Part shown: positions 21,951-36,600 of the stretch, piece by piece
Position numbering within the stretch: the stretch's first letter is position 1
Layout of the letters: each line of letters starts with the position of its first letter
Assembly (NCBI GenBank): GCA_900618425.1
Contig: UZAN01040107.1
Location: 1-64,000 of the forward strand
Source: Echinostoma caproni
Lineage: Eukaryota > Platyhelminthes > Trematoda > Plagiorchiida > Echinostomatidae
Length of the DNA stretch: 64,000 nt
Reading direction: 5' to 3'
The notes under the pieces: model-generated
Told to the model about the DNA's origin: nothing
Seen by the model: the letters and a program-made list of their open reading frames with translations, nothing else
The model's database searches: none
Translations under genes and position numbers: made by a program

Positions 21951-24900
21951 AATGAAAAAAGAATCAGAAGCAGTTGGTTCGTGGCTACATGAAAGTCTCT
22001 GAATTAGTGATCAAAGATTTTGGCATTCTATTTGTATCTTCTGTTGTTACCAAAATAAATGCTTTAATCTACTGCTAGAAGTATTATTCATTTTAGAATG
22101 CCCTGCAAGTTCACCCACTTAACATGCTACTAACAATGGTGAGTAATAATTTATTGCATTATGGCTACTTGAAGTCCGAATTCAACAGGATTATTATCAG
22201 ATAGTTAATGCACTAATTCTATCTGTTGGATAAATGTTGGATTAGGCTGACAATATTTCAAGCTGACAGTTAAACAATCTGTCTAAATAAACATGGTTTT
22301 CGTTGAATACCAGAAACGCACAAGACAGACAATGGTTTTACATAGTGGTCAAATGACGCTAAAATTTCGTCGATGATACAAACAATATGCTTGGCATTGT
22401 TGTCGGTAAAAAGCGGGAACTTTTGATAATAATTAGGTTCCAAACACGGATGTTCTCATATGGTTATCTGCGGTTTCATGAGACAACATTAGTTCAATAA
22501 AGCTGCACCATTCCGCGGAGCAACCGGTAAAGTTGTGATGTGTATTATGTAAAATGTTTTACCTCGTATAACCTAGAAAAAAGCTGCAATACACTTTCAG
22601 CTCGTGGTACTGTTTTATAACTGTTATTATTCACCAGTAGGCAACGTATCGTCACTAATTATGCAACCACTTGACTGTTTGATTCTTGAACTAGATAGGA
22701 TTTCCTGCATATTTTATGAACTACTCCTTTCTGAGAGTGATCGGTGAATTATTTATTGTTGCTCTCTGGGCAAGACATCCCCTAATTCTTTGCAAATTGT
22801 CAACCTGGTGCTTATGAAACCTTTCCTAACCGTGAACTCAACCACATGGGCGGTTTTTGTCTAAACTGAAGTGCATTTTCATAGTCGCGTGCAGTAACGA
22901 ATGTTAACTGAGGGCATGTTGATATTATATTGTTTCGTCCATCTTAGGAGAAAACAAGCCGTGGTGAATACCCCATTTCTATTTTACTCAAAACGAAGAT
23001 TGAAACAACCTTGGATGTTCATATTTCAAAAACAAACTGCTTGTTTCGCGCACTTACACCCACGTGTAATGGAATCATTAGTTTGTTGTCGATGAAGGTC
23101 AACAGCACAAAACTACATACCTTGAAAATGAAGCAGGACGTTTGCAGTTAGTGAGTTTGAAATAATTTTTTGTAAGGTCATTAGGAATGAGTAGCAAATT
23201 AATATACTTTTCCTGGGAGCCAGAAAATGTAAAAGAACACAAATGACTGATGGAAGCCATTGAATACAGCCTTCGATCTTAAACGGATTGTATGGGAGAG
23301 TCCTATGTCCCACCTTTTCACATAAATTTTGCTAAACACAAATTTAGTTGAATTCTTTCTCCATGAGGAAACGATTTATTTATTTTCGAAAACCTTGAAG
23401 CAGGACTGGTTTACTACCGAGGACGGAGATGACTATTTGTCAGAGCAGGTATGGCTTAGGTTTTCGGACAGTTTAAGTAAACAACCGTTGCACATAATAG
23501 GATGTCCCTTAGAATTATTGCTGTGACGTAATTTTTTCTAACGAATAAGGAAGGAATAAATTGGTATCTGGGTAAAATAAGCCCGTGCTTGATTCCATAT
23601 AGACTCATCCAAACGGGTTTCTGTGAACTTTTGTTGTGTATGAAGCTCACACATCGGGAGTTTATTCTTTAACATCTTCACATGCATATTATTCGAAAAA
23701 TAGAAAAATCACACACTGAATGAATGATTGGACTTTCGAAAATTATAATCCGCATAGGGAGAGCAAATAGTAAACTCTTTATCTTTTAGTTTGGAATAAA
23801 CAGAACATAAATGTGCAGATACTCAAAGGTCTAGTCATCAACCAAGCAGATGTTGGCTCATTACCTAGATATTCATATAATTCGGGCCTTGGATGACTCC
23901 TAACATGAAACTAATAAAATTCGTGTGCTATTTGATGGAATTTTCGTATTCTCTTTTCGAAAAACCGAATTACGCAGATGTACTTTTTGTTTCTCTTCAA
24001 TGCTGATCGATTTTTAAAATGTTTCAGGTTTTGAATTCTGCGATCTTAAAAACTGAAATACTTTTTTCATTACCAGGATTGTTTGGTCGGATCTACAATC
24101 ATGAAAATTAAACACACACGGCAAGTCATCCAACAAAAAACACCACAATTTCCGCAAATTAAAACTGAATATCATCCAAGCATTTTGATTGCCACGAGAA
24201 AATGTCCATTGCTGCTGCCGCCCCAGTGACTGAGATCCGCATCGCGTGACTGCCACAATCCAAGTCGTGGAGACCAACATATCAGCCTAAATCCACCCCA
24301 ATAAGTACAACCAGCATTTTACCACAACCGTCACATCCAGGTCCGTACATCCGTTATCCTCGCCGTCTATAAAGGTTGGGGAATGAATGCAATAGTTAGC
24401 CTCAAAATTCGTGATGTGAAGTTAAAAGCATTGGCACACATACGCCAGCATTTGTATATTTGAAGCAATAAAAAGTGCAATAAATTTCTATTATTGATAA
24501 GATAAGGAGGGTTGGGCGAGTTCAACTAACTCACAAAAGGGTAAGAAGCAAAGAAAATATACAGTCTAAAAAGCGGTTTGCTTACACTGGATGTTAATGA
24601 AAAGTAATATCGAGCCGTGCTCTGCTGACATCAATGGATCATGTGCATTCAAAGCTTGAGCTACGGCTTACGTCCTTTGCATGCTGCTGCAATAGAATTC
24701 GTCAGCTACACCGCACGCTGCTGCAAAGAGAAAGAAAACGATTGTTCTCCATCACTATAAGGATTATTGTGGGTCAGACACAAATCCAGTTTGTGCGACA
24801 CCCGCAGATCATCGTCCGTCACTGCGTTAGTGCCACAGAAGTACAGAATAAGATGTCTCTAACAAACCAACAGCGATTTGAATAATGCAACGTCGAAATA

Positions 24901-25117
24901 TAGCATTAATTTTATGATAGTTCTGGAATTTTATAAAATACTCCAAGTTTAAAAGTTAGAATGCTTTCAAAACATTTACTGCTCTGTGTATGGAGCCTAT
25001 TGAATTAACGCTTAGTTATGACATTTACGAGTGGCTAATGCGAACTGGCTTGAAATAACTCCTTTGTCAAATAGGGTTACATAAACACCACGGGGTGTGC
25101 GAAAATTGTAAGGACAC
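21951..25117. other. No gene recognised
   Basis: AT-rich sequence. A minus-strand ORF at 24014-24280 (88 codons) and a plus-strand ORF at 24634-24885 (83 codons) lie in a locally GC-richer patch (24180-24860) but show no motif I know and no convincing splice context. Confidence 0.4.
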
Positions 25118-25618
25118 TCAAATTTCTAGATTCGGTTTTACGATGGGAACACAATCGGGGTTGTTCTTAATAAGATGATTGCCGAAGCCTCTTTCGGTCG
25201 TAAAATGTGAGTGTTTGATAAACACTAGAACATTAAGATCACGATCATATTTGAATGAGGAATATGTATAATCAAAGGAAATGAGAGAACACATTTGGTT
25301 TGAGCAGACTAGAGGTACGTTTTCGTGAGCCAGCCAGCAATGGGCCACGTGAACACATCCTAGCGTAAAACGAGGTAACTGAAAGTGTTTCAAAGCGCAG
25401 TTATGAATTGATTTTAATTTATGAATGTGTTTGTGGTCAATTTCAAGCTTAAAGTTTAAAAATGTTGAATTTAGTATTTGTATTGACTCATTAACGGGAT
25501 GATGCATCAAACGTTTCCCGTACTGATGAGCATTCTTCAAAACATAGCGCTTTTCCACAGCGTTTTGTATTGCTTTTCGACAAGAGAGATATTGGTTAAG
25601 CAACATATGGAAAATCAT
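25118..25618 (-). CDS. Unexplained 166-codon ORF, possible intronless gene or long exon
   Basis: This is the longest open frame outside transposons and gaps. It starts with an ATG at 25618 (MIFHMLLNQYLSCRKAI) and ends in TGA at 25118. The product is histidine-rich (about 16 His), mildly basic, with eight cysteines scattered through it, and has no signal peptide or membrane segment that I can see. No family is recognised. No AATAAA lies close downstream. By a rough estimate about 0.3 ORFs of this length are expected by chance in 64 kb of this base composition, so it deserves a check but is not secure. Confidence 0.3.
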   Translation of the reverse strand: MIFHMLLNQYLSCRKAIQNAVEKRYVLKNAHQYGKRLMHHPVNESIQILNSTFLNFKLEIDHKHIHKLKSIHNCALKHFQLPRFTLGCVHVAHCWLAHENVPLVCSNQMCSLISFDYTYSSFKYDRDLNVLVFIKHSHFTTERGFGNHLIKNNPDCVPIVKPNLEI

Positions 25619-27033
25619 TCATAAAATGTATGACAATTCAAAACAAAGTACAGTTTCAAGTGTCATTACTTGGAACGGGAAACTAGGTTCCGATACCAAA
25701 TCACGCAATCAAACTAAAGTAATGAAGCGTCGAGCAAAACTGCTAGATTCAGCCCGTTACCGATTCTCGTTGTTCAGATTTATGGAGCCAATGCAGCAGT
25801 ATGTGACATTCTACTGCGCCAGGCGTTTTAAAGAAGTTATCATACATCACAAACAGCATCCCATTGAGCCCATTGTTTATTTCTCTTATTTGGTTTCGGG
25901 TTCAGATTTATCAGGCATGACATTATTGTACTGAAGACACTTTATTTTAATTGCGCAAATTTATCTTATGCACTGTACGGAATAATTTAAGTATGCTTTC
26001 TTTATGGTGAACAAAAAGTTTCGGACGTAATTTGTGAAAACACCTGTGGCAGATTTTCAGTCAGTGCAAACATCAGAAAAATTTCATCACATAAATAGTT
26101 GTAACACAGTAGTAGAATTTAAACTACCACTATTACCCAAGTGAAATAATGCGACAAAACGCGTACCAATGGAGCATCCCTCACCTCGAAAAGTACACGT
26201 GGCACATAAGATTACAAATTGCGAGCTTTCGAATATTTACGAAGCGGACATCTGCATTCCAGAACCGATCTAGAATTGAAATTAGTCACGTGATGTGAAT
26301 ATACAACAGTGTTGCAGCTGTAAAGTTATGTGTTTTACAGACCAGCGAAGCAGAAGATAGACAATTGTTTTGTCTCGGTAGAAGTCAATTCTCTGTTGTT
26401 AATTCGGTGCTTGTATAAATATGAATAACACCTTTTTAATTTGAGGAAAAAATGTATGACTGATAACCCATTACTGAAAATTGTGTGTAAATTTCATTCA
26501 AGGAAATGACATTATCACTTCCAAGTTGAACTCACGAACAACATCAGTAAACAATAAGGGAACAGGCTTTAAGGAAGCACCGAACTCCCCGACTGCGGAG
26601 CACTTGTTGGGAATACAGCAACATGTCAATGTAGAGAAAGTCTTTCAACGAATTTATACTAATGATAACCCCAGCTTGCTCAAGGTCGCCGAGGTGATTG
26701 CAATCAACCGGTAGAAACCAATGTTGTGTCAAAAGAGGTAATTGTTCATCACTCTGTCGGGGCAGCCCTTCCCGCATTCGTGTTATTTATTTTGTGATGT
26801 ATTCCCGAATCGTGTGTAATCAATGCATATATGTACAGTAGCCACCAACTGAGATGCAGTGAAATAGCTTGGGAAAAAATTCGTTTATATTTCCATACTA
26901 GCTGCTTTTGAAAATTAATAAACAATAATAATAACAAAATATATTGATAATCACGGTATTAGTACCACGCTTATTCATATTTTAATGCAGGAAGCAACTG
27001 GAGCTGCACATGATTATCTAAGCGCGTAGGTAA
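25619..27033. other. No gene recognised
   Basis: AT-rich sequence. A plus-strand ORF of 102 codons (25626-25934) starts 8 bases from the divergent ORF at 25618; it has no motif and I leave it uncalled. Confidence 0.4.
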
Positions 27034-27549
27034 ATGTTTTATCGTGACATCCGGCGGTCTGTGAACGGTCGAGTGTATGCTGCGGCAGTTCGACCAGTTC
27101 TACTATACGGTGCAGAAAATTCGCCATCAAAAAAACAGGATACAGATAGACTGTCGGTGTTTGAACATCGCTTTCTACGCAACATCGCGCGCGTCTGGCG
27201 TGGTAGCCGAACGAGCAATGCGAGGTTAAGTGCAGAGTTTTAGGTAGCCGCGGTCGCAAACTGGATCAAATGGTCGACCTCCATGGATAACGGTAGTTGA
27301 AGCATATGTTGCGCACACCACCAAATAGGTTGCCACGGCGAGCGATGTTTGCCGAGGCAAGCAGCGATGGGGAAATGATCTAGAGAGGTCGAACTGTAAC
27401 CTGGAATGCAAACCCTAACCAGGAGTCTGGATCACACAGGTCCTGTTAGGCTTCCTGGCTTGGGACCTCGGGATGATCGTAACCGATGGTTAGAGACACT
27501 GAGTGATTTGGCTGGGTGTCGTAAACAGTGGCGTTCGTGCATCTTCTAA
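27034..27549 (+). mobile_element. RTE-type LINE, 3' end of ORF2, decayed
   Basis: The plus strand encodes DIRRSVNGRVYAAAVRPVLL YG, then DRLSVFEHRFLRNIAR, which is the post-RT region of RTE-type elements. After a frame change it reads LGSRGRKLDQMV and RTPPNRLPRRAMFAEA, then in another frame VRLPGLGPRDDRNRWLETLS and QWRSCIF with a stop at 27547. The LPRRAMFAEA and PGxGPRD blocks are typical of fluke RTE-type LINEs from general knowledge. At least two frameshifts and several stops make it a dead 5'-truncated copy. About 130 bases after the stop may be its 3' UTR. Confidence 0.85.
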
Positions 27550-30500
27550 ATTTGTTTGCAACATTAGCCCACTGAAGCTCCCAGTTTTATCTTTGACTCT
27601 ACTTTCAACCTTCCGGTCTTTCTCTTATTGTTAATCCCAATGGGTAACCAAAACCGGCGCACGAAAGTGTATGGTTAATGGTTGTTCAAACTGAACTTAT
27701 CATATGATAACACATAACTAACAGCTTAACGAACAAACAACATAATCTAAAACTCCAATGTGCAAAATAAGGGAACGATTAGTGAATAGTCCATTCAGGT
27801 GGTAATTGGGAATAGGGGATTTCGAAAAAAGTAAAGTTAGAAAAAAGTCAGGAAATCGATTCTTTGGAGGCAGAAGTTGGTTAAATAAGAATGGTGACTA
27901 GAGAACTTAGGTCTGCTTTATGTGCACAGGTGGGACGAGTGAACAGAATCAAAGTTGAAACTGTAGATGCGAGTTTTTGAAAACGGAAACCACGAAAGTA
28001 CAGATAAAACCTGGCGAATGAAGTAATAGCTCGATAGCCAGCTAGTAATTCCTTGGCGAAGGTCGGTGTTCGATTATCAATGTGACGAATATCCTTAGGT
28101 GGAATTTGGTCAAAGGTGGATAGAAAAGCTGACAGAGCTTTATTCCCAGTGTGGTTATTATTCATTTCAGGTTCCGGACATTTGACCTTTCCACGGAACT
28201 AAGAGTTTTGAAAAGTAAATGGAAGTTGATTTACGCGCCTGCTTCAAGGGTCGTTACATGCAGGAATCATAAGAGAGAGAGAAAAAGAAAGCTTGAAAAG
28301 AACTCAGAAATGCTGGAGAGATCGATGGTTGATCCTCATTTCACCCGGATTTCTATTGGAATGATTAATAGAGATAAGCGCAACCTATGAAAATAAACAT
28401 GCATGGAATAGTTGTAAAACGTTTAAAATCATATGCTTAAAACCATGCCTATATACTTATACGTAATAATGTAGGTCTTGACTATACAACACCACCTCCC
28501 TCCGTATGTCGCACGTACTACTCCTTACTAACCTAGTCTTTGACTAATGTACAGGTTGACAATTGGCTAACCAACATACACTGTTGCATTCAGCCAGTGA
28601 TTTTTCACTTTGTGTGACGCGCACATGACAATATTTAATGAATAGTGCACCCCGTGTGAGGAAAGCACACACGTTCCAGCAGTTAGTGACAGTGTCTTTC
28701 GGTGTGCCTATGTGCAGGCGCCAATTGAGAAGCACGAAAAGTTGGAAACGGTGAACAAGCCAGTAGATCTGAGGTCAAAATCACGCGATAGTTCAAGGAA
28801 AACTGTCTGCATACACCGCTATATCCTATCGAACATTTTTGGAGAATTTGTCAATGTTGGTGATGTTCGGGATGTGTGCCAATTGAAAAGTTACGATAAT
28901 TTCACGGAGAAAATTGGGATAATCTTGGCATGGTTTGTTTTCATAAGCAAAATTCACGCTGTGTCCTGTGGTATTAAGCGCAGGTTTTAAGAACGCGCTT
29001 GAGCTAGCGCCTAACGTGCTTCATGGTGGCTTCCAAAGATTGGTTTCGCTCTCGGTCAAACAGATGCGGTATTTTTTCCTACAATTTAAGAGATAAGTAA
29101 CTACTCTTGTCAAGTGTGACGGTAAGAGATGATGCAATGGACTACTTAGAGCAGCGTCACCACAGCTGATTCATACACACGACTGCGATATTTTCGGTGC
29201 AGATGAAATAGCACTAGCGCAAATGTGCAAATCGGTGAACGATAATCTCGCTTGATTCAGCTGGTAAACGGTGCTGAGTAAGATGTCAGATTTCCAATTG
29301 ATCAACAATGGGGTTGCAATGACAAGCGCGTTAGAGCATTGACAAAATTGAACAGGTCACCGGCTAAAGCTCATCGTAGCAATTGCAACCAGGGTCATAT
29401 GGTTCCAATGACTCCCCGGATGTTTCTGAGAAATGCACTTCTAGTAAAATTAATCGGGTGATTAGATCATGACTAATAACGGGGCATTGATGTTGACCAA
29501 CACTGGCCATAACGATTTTATCAATCGTTTTCATTATACATTGACAAAACAAAAATGAACGAATAAATAGATGTCTAGTGACACTATCTTCGCATTTTCA
29601 TCACAAAAATATGTGGAGATTACGCAGCGAAAAATGAGAACTTTGAAAAGTATTCAATATAATGAGTTTATCCAGTAGCGGATAGTTCTCTTGTTTTCGA
29701 GTATGTGAATACGATTGCCACCGATTCAAGCACTAAATCACGTAGTGTCCTATTTTCGTGATAACGCTATAGTCAAAACTGTTGAAGATTATGTTGGACG
29801 CGGTGCATTCAATTAGTTGATCAGCATTTCATTGCAACCGAACGGGGAAATATTAAGATTTAAAATTCGGCATTGTGATGAAATGTATTTCCTCAAGGAA
29901 AGGTAATTAGATTCCGGATGAATATGTACTCTCAGCTGAAAGTGAACTACATGTTCAGTACATTGCTTTACTGCTGAAAAGAGACTTTAAATTTTTCGGT
30001 AGATTAGGCCTATGGGAGACCAGGTGCAAATTCCGTTTTCAACAAACATTAGTCAGTGATAACTAATGGAAACAGTGGACGAAAGTTCAGTTTTCTTCGT
30101 TTCCTTTTNGTTTGTCGAAGGCAGTTTTTCATACAACTGAAACGTATGTACTACTGACTGACGTGTTATGCCGCAGTGGTTGGAATTCCAACACTTTTTG
30201 AATCCTCCTGGGATGCGAAACAGCAAAAAATCGACAGTATTGACAATGAGGTAGGCAGTGAAACTTATTTCAAAAATTAACTAAAACTTACTGAATGTCT
30301 ACTGTGTGAATTGACGATGAACCCGGAAGAACTGTTTATTGTGGAATTTGTTAGTACTACTAACGTTTCGCGAATCTGCCATTTGTTCATTGCACAGTGC
30401 TTTTACAGCTGAGTTTCATTAGTTGGATGAACACTCGAATTATTATTTGGTAATACCAGCAAGGACTTTTTGTCTGGAGAATGAATTTGCTAAATCCTGG

Positions 30501-33489
30501 AGACTGCAAAAATCAATATCCAGCGGTATTTGGCAGTGGGGGAAGCAGACAAGCCATGCTATGAACCGCAAATAAATTAGAGATAATCTGGATTTCAGTT
30601 TTGCCGAAATACGGTCAACTGCACCGCGTTAGAACCAAGTGTGTCACAATATTTGGAGCTAATCAGCTCGGTAAACCAGAGAAACATGGCGGATGTTGAA
30701 AGGAAAAATTCTTTTTCAGTGCATTAAACAACCTCTTTGTAGACACGTCCATCCATTATTCATAAAATACACAGAGCTTTTCAGTTCTGTCCGTTCAAAT
30801 GCACCTATTTCAGACAGATTTCTACAGCATTGGTTTCTCTTATTTGAAAAATTTGTCTCTCTCTTTGCAAAAGAACCGCAAATTAAAGCAGGACAGGAGG
30901 ATTGCGACCCAATAGATATAACAATAACACTGGTTTTAGGGAGCGGCATGAACGAAATTATAATTATCGTATACTAAAAATCTCTCAGTGACATTGGGCA
31001 ATGTGCAAATAGATCTTCGATTACCGTTTAGCATTCCGGCGTACGTGATCTCCCTCTCCCCCGACTACAGTTTCATACATCCAATTCACTCAACCACAGT
31101 AGACATAGATGTCACGTACGAACTAAATTTTGTGTATTTTCATACAGTAAAATAGTACGTTATGACCTTACTGATTGTCCTCATTCCAGTGCACCCTGCC
31201 TCTTCTTTTTGTGCCGTTTGTGTTTTTTCTCTCGTCTCAGATGGATGAAACTAATGCAGTTGGCATTCCGTTGTCGAGCACGTTCAAAGACGCTTTTGCA
31301 ACAGCGCAGAGAGAGAGATGGAAGGAGAGAAAAAATGGCGCGCGGGACGTGATCGAAAGCAAGAGAAAAAAAAACAGAATAAACGACGGACATTTCTAGT
31401 CTGTTCAAACAGTGCTGACACTTCATTTAATGTCTCGCATTAGGGAAACGTTTCAACATGTAACACGCCCGTATACCCCAAAAAGAAAGCCATAAACAGA
31501 ATATCAGCTATAACAAACCATCGGCCGTATGAGTAACATACACCTGGAAATTCAACAAAAAACGGTAGCCCGTGCTACCAAAGCTCAAACAAATGAATTA
31601 AACAAACTTATAAAATATAAATCTAACTGACTCCATTTGGAAAACCGAAGGTGTTTCGCATGTTTAAAAGCAAATGTCATTGTCTTCATCTACTGGAACC
31701 TACGCAAGGCGGCAGCGACAGCATCAGGTGAAAATTGCTTCAGTCACTCTTGAAGAGAGGCAGTGCTGTTCTTTTCTGTTAAAGTATGCATTAGAAATTG
31801 TCTATTACTGGCGTAGTGCAGTCAATTCTGTGCAATGAAAAAATTAGAAAATAAAATTTTCCGTCTTCCTAATACGTAAAACTTCACAATTGTTTTGAGT
31901 TTAAACACCTAATATCGATTGAATCATTGTTTTATGTTAATTTTGGGTGGAACGTTTTACTGGGAAATTAACTATTGCTGGCCCATTTTAGCCGTTAATT
32001 GAAAAGTATCTTATGCATTCCAAATGCAGTCGGGGCATTTGTTGCTATTTTTTCTAAAACTGTGTTTGGGAACAACAAACGGGAGAAACATATATTGCAA
32101 AATGCTAGTGGTTCACTAACTTCCATATGCAGCTCCATAAAAATACATTTTTGTGTGTTGCAGAGAAAATATACTACCCTAGGATTCAATAAAGTGACGA
32201 TGGTTTCGTTTAAATAGATGTTGCGGGATTTGGTTGGGGTGGATGTGAAGGTAAAACAGTTGGACCTACGAGTACATGCCTAACCTGGGCGTTAAAATTA
32301 AAACAGAAAACAAGTCATCAGTTTTCGGGACAGAAGCTGCACAATTGCAAGCAATCTGATCCGTCAGAACTGAATCAGCATTAAAAATTCATAATACTGT
32401 TAACTTCAACCCAATGGGGGTATTAGTTTATCGTTTTCACAGTCTTGTTTTGATTCGTCACCAATATGCACGTGCCACTACGGATGCATGTTATGCGATG
32501 GGTGGCACAGAATGCTGGAATCTCGCTGTTGTTGTTTATTGTGGGACATGGAACTAGACCATCGAATAAAGGGTGATTTTGAATTACTGTGTGGTAGAAA
32601 CACACAAGAATGGTCACACACCTGAAAAGGTCAGAAACATTGAATTTGCCTATTTTCCCTCGATCTGTTTTAACACCAGTCGCTAGAAATATAATTCGAC
32701 TGAAATTGAAACAATTGTAATGAATGCATGTTCACATTGCAATTTTAAAACAAACTAGGCCGCTTGGTGCACTAAGCAAGTATCAGCGCGAAAAAAAACA
32801 GTATAGAGGGTTCCTCTCGCTTCTATATTAAGTGTCTTTGGGAAAAGGGGAAACCCATTCGTGACCCAGGTGGTTCATTCCCTGTAAATATCAGCGCAAA
32901 ACCAAATGAAACACATAACCACACTTTAGCTTCCCAAATAATTAGTGTGCATACTGAAGCCTGCTGTTTGAAAGAAGACAGAAACTAATGTATGGTACCC
33001 GAAAGGCAAATTTCCTAAATGCATTCTCTTGGAACCCTGTTGACTGTCTGTTCATCAGAAAATGAATCCCTTCGATACAGTATTGCAGTTTTTGGAACAT
33101 TTAGGAAAGAATCGTGATGGCTTATGTTTTGTCAATTAAATCTGCTGCACTGTCCTTAGGCCAAAATATTCAATACTGTACTTACGTCTAACTATGACAA
33201 AAATTCAAACAACAGAATGAAACAAACAACCACCGGTAGCAAGATCAATATTATTGGTTTTGGGTGCAGCAACACAGAGAGCGGTCGTGTTTATGCACGT
33301 ATGGGTTCATTCAGTTAGGTTCAATCTTCTACAGACATAGGTAAATATCGACAGTAAATAATCATTTTTAACTCGCTTGCATAGTCAGAAGAAAGAACAT
33401 TATTTCTAATAAAATCACTGCAATTTAATTGAAAAATATAACCTGGAGAAGAAAATCAACGAATAATTTCATCATAAATCAGCGCTTAC
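27550..33489. other. No gene recognised
   Basis: About 6 kb of AT-rich anonymous sequence. The first 130 bases may be LINE 3' UTR. Open frames are all under 95 codons (for example 27881-28165 minus, 28712-28990 plus, 30693-30977 plus) and show no motif. One ambiguous base at 30109. Confidence 0.4.
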
Positions 33490-33617
33490 CGGCCTACCGC
33501 CGTTCTCCATATTTTTGATCGCAAACTGAATTGCATCCCCGTAAATGGAGACTTTTGACAAACGGAATAAAACGAAATGTTGCTGTCTCATCCTAGTGGG
33601 ATCCTTATTTGAAATAC
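33490..33617 (-). CDS. Candidate internal exon, 42 codons, product unknown
   Basis: Minus strand: acceptor GATTTGTAG before 33617 and donor GTAAGC after 33490. With two leading bases the frame reads ISNKDPTRMRQQHFVLFRLS, then KVSIYGDAIQFAIKNMENGG and RP, ending in phase 0. The segment is GC-richer than its surroundings at the 3' end, and its residue mix looks like a globular helix-rich protein. I do not recognise the family. This is my best single exon candidate, but it rests on an open frame and splice motifs alone. Confidence 0.38.
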
Positions 33618-36600
33618 CTACAAATCGTTCACGTATTCACCTATTTAATCTGTCAGCGTTCGTCTACACAAACTAATTATACTGTTGAACTATAGAGACC
33701 GCGTTCAACAGAGCATCAAGCTTATCTGATTGACGTATATTGTGTTTGCTATCAGAAGAGAACTATTTTGCAAAAGAGTTACTTTATAAAAATAATAAGT
33801 GGTATATGAACAACTGAACCGATTCCCTAGAAGCCTTAGGTCAATTTCGCAGTTCCGCCCACTAGCCCCAGATAAGATTTGTGTTGCATAGTTTCTTTCA
33901 ATTGTTGTAGCATCTGCAAAGTAACGTTCACTACAATTCTCTGATTACATATTCTGAAACACACAATTATGTATGAAGACTAATTACCACCGAACAACCG
34001 ATCAACAACAAAAGTATTTATAAAGTTAAATTTCAATTCATTTTATATTTGTCATATTTGTCTGAAGTGATTCAATCGGTGGAATTGTGGTTTAAGCAGG
34101 GAAAGCTTCCACGAGTATCCAGTTATGGCGCAAATCATAAGTGCATCTTACTGAGGAGTTTAAGTACTCTAATTCCTCTAATGAGACAAGCAGTAGTGAT
34201 TGAGTGTAACATCCACCATGTAAGTTTGACTCATAAGAAGTGATCTATTTAATTTACAAATGTGAAACACAACAACAAAAGTCTCAGTATTTCCCAACCT
34301 CTAAAAAGGGACGGATAGTCAGTATCATTGTATTACTCAAGTGGCTTCTAGTTAATATCGAACCTCATTGTCTCTTATGAAGGTAAAAACACTTATCACT
34401 GTGAGTTGATAGATCAATTAAAAACGTAATTGATAATTTGTAAGACCAACTTTGACAACACTGGTGAATTTGAATTCTAACGTACATTAGTTTATTGATG
34501 TTCAGTTAACGAAACAGTGGTTATCAATAATGGCACTTCAGAAACGGAAGAGCTTTTCTAAGGTGTAAAATATTTGCATCCAAACTTACAACTTCCGTTG
34601 GTAGAGGAGTCAAACAACTGAATTTCAGGGGTATGTATTGGGTTTGCGCACAGGAGTATTTTAAACCTACACTAACGGAGATAAGTGAATAGAACTATCC
34701 AAACTAAAAATACCCTGAAAACGAAAGGTGATAATTCAAACTCCATTGGATTACCAAGGTCTTTTATGCAAAGAAAATGCTGGGGTACCTCCAGTCAGAT
34801 TTTCACCACTATAAAAGTGTAAAAATTGTATTGCAATGTTATGCAATCAAATGCTTAGGTTTCTGTGATCACCCGCGTTGCATTTTGCGTCACTCCGGTA
34901 TCATAACTGTCCGAATGAAACTTGTCTCTTTTTGTCTAGTGATAAAGAGATGAGGATTTTTTGACGTCGAAGTAACAATCAATTTAGCATGCAGCTGAGC
35001 ATATTAAGAATGGACTTTAGCTCGGTGTACAGTGCATTGTGCTTCGCAAGAGCAACGTAATAACAACTTAATGACACGGGATACTGAGATCTGTTAGCAT
35101 TATGTATTCAATCCAATTACGAGAGCTAGTACTCCGTGTTCGTTCCAAGCGCTGGCGACATGTGACATCAAAATCTTCAGTAAACATTCACCCTTTTTCA
35201 ACACAAATACAAATAAATACTCTATAAACTCCTTTATGATAAGTGCTGAGATGATATCCTCTCTCTCATGTTGTGACTACACGAATTGCTTTCCGGAATA
35301 CAACGTGCAACCTCTGAACTTTGTGCTCCAATCACCACCGGGAAAAGAATGTTACTTTGTGCTTAGTTCTTACTTCTCACAGGAGCACAAAAAGTATATC
35401 ATTGTGATTTTAGGCTGTCCGGTATTTATATAGTCTTTTCCAAAATTGGCGCCAATCTGGAACGATTGGAAAGCTTTAAATGGATCTAGCAAATAGCTTC
35501 TTCTTTTCTTACCTTTCCTTGTCAGCAATAGTTGCTCCCATCCTTGTTTGAGAAAGCTGATTTAATCACTTGCCGCATACAAAAACCGTAGCTGTTGCAA
35601 ATGAGAACAAGCAGATTATCAGTCAGGCTCCGAGGCAAGTTTATAACTGTCGAAAAAAACCGCAAGACAATTCGTTCCTAAATCATCGGATTGGAAATTC
35701 ATTTTCACAATTAACTCATACTTACTAATGAAAAGAGCTGGATGAATAATTTGAGTCATTTGAAATAATTTTCTGAAACCGATTGGCTTTCCATTGATCA
35801 TCCTGTATACGTCATCTACACATGCACAATGCTGAGTTCCTCTAGGTTACTGACTGGAGTTTCAGCGGATAAAAGATCCACTAACAAACTCAAACGATAG
35901 TGAAGCGAATGCCCGATGCTATGGGAGAGAATGGTTGACTAGAATATTTGAAGACTGTGCGTGAAGATGGAGCCCGGGGGACGATTGCTCTAATCGATTC
36001 AGCTTCAACAAGTCCGTAAGAGGTCAGTGACATGAGGATGAAACGCGAAAGGGCTCGTGTGCTGACTGAAGAAGGTAACACAGCTAGGTTAAAGATTGAT
36101 CCTATGTTTACGAAGCACAAAATTTGTCTAGGATTTCAAGGATTTCAACAGAACAGATTTATCCACATAGTCTTCACAATTAGATCCCCTGATTATTATT
36201 TATATAGAACGTTTCTTTTAATTTTCGAACATATCATTGGGGACATTCATGGTTTGACTGGTTTTACAAAATTGAAATAAAAGTAAATGCAATAAATGAT
36301 GCTGGAATAAGCGCAGTATAATTCTCCTTGGGTGTTACCATGCCAGTCAGTTATATTGCGTAACGTAACATTTGCGATTTAGGCGGTCAATACCGAAAGC
36401 ACCTTACCCCTGATTGGTAACACATGAGACATGTTCAATATATCAACGATGTGGTGAACACTGATATCGAATCGAAGTTGTGCCACTATCCTAGTGACTC
36501 TTCCAAGACAGGTGGTGTTTTTTAATATACGATGGGAGTGCAGTCGGTTTGTGAAAACTACTAAGTTTTTGCTGCTGCAGTTTTATATAGGGGAAACTTA

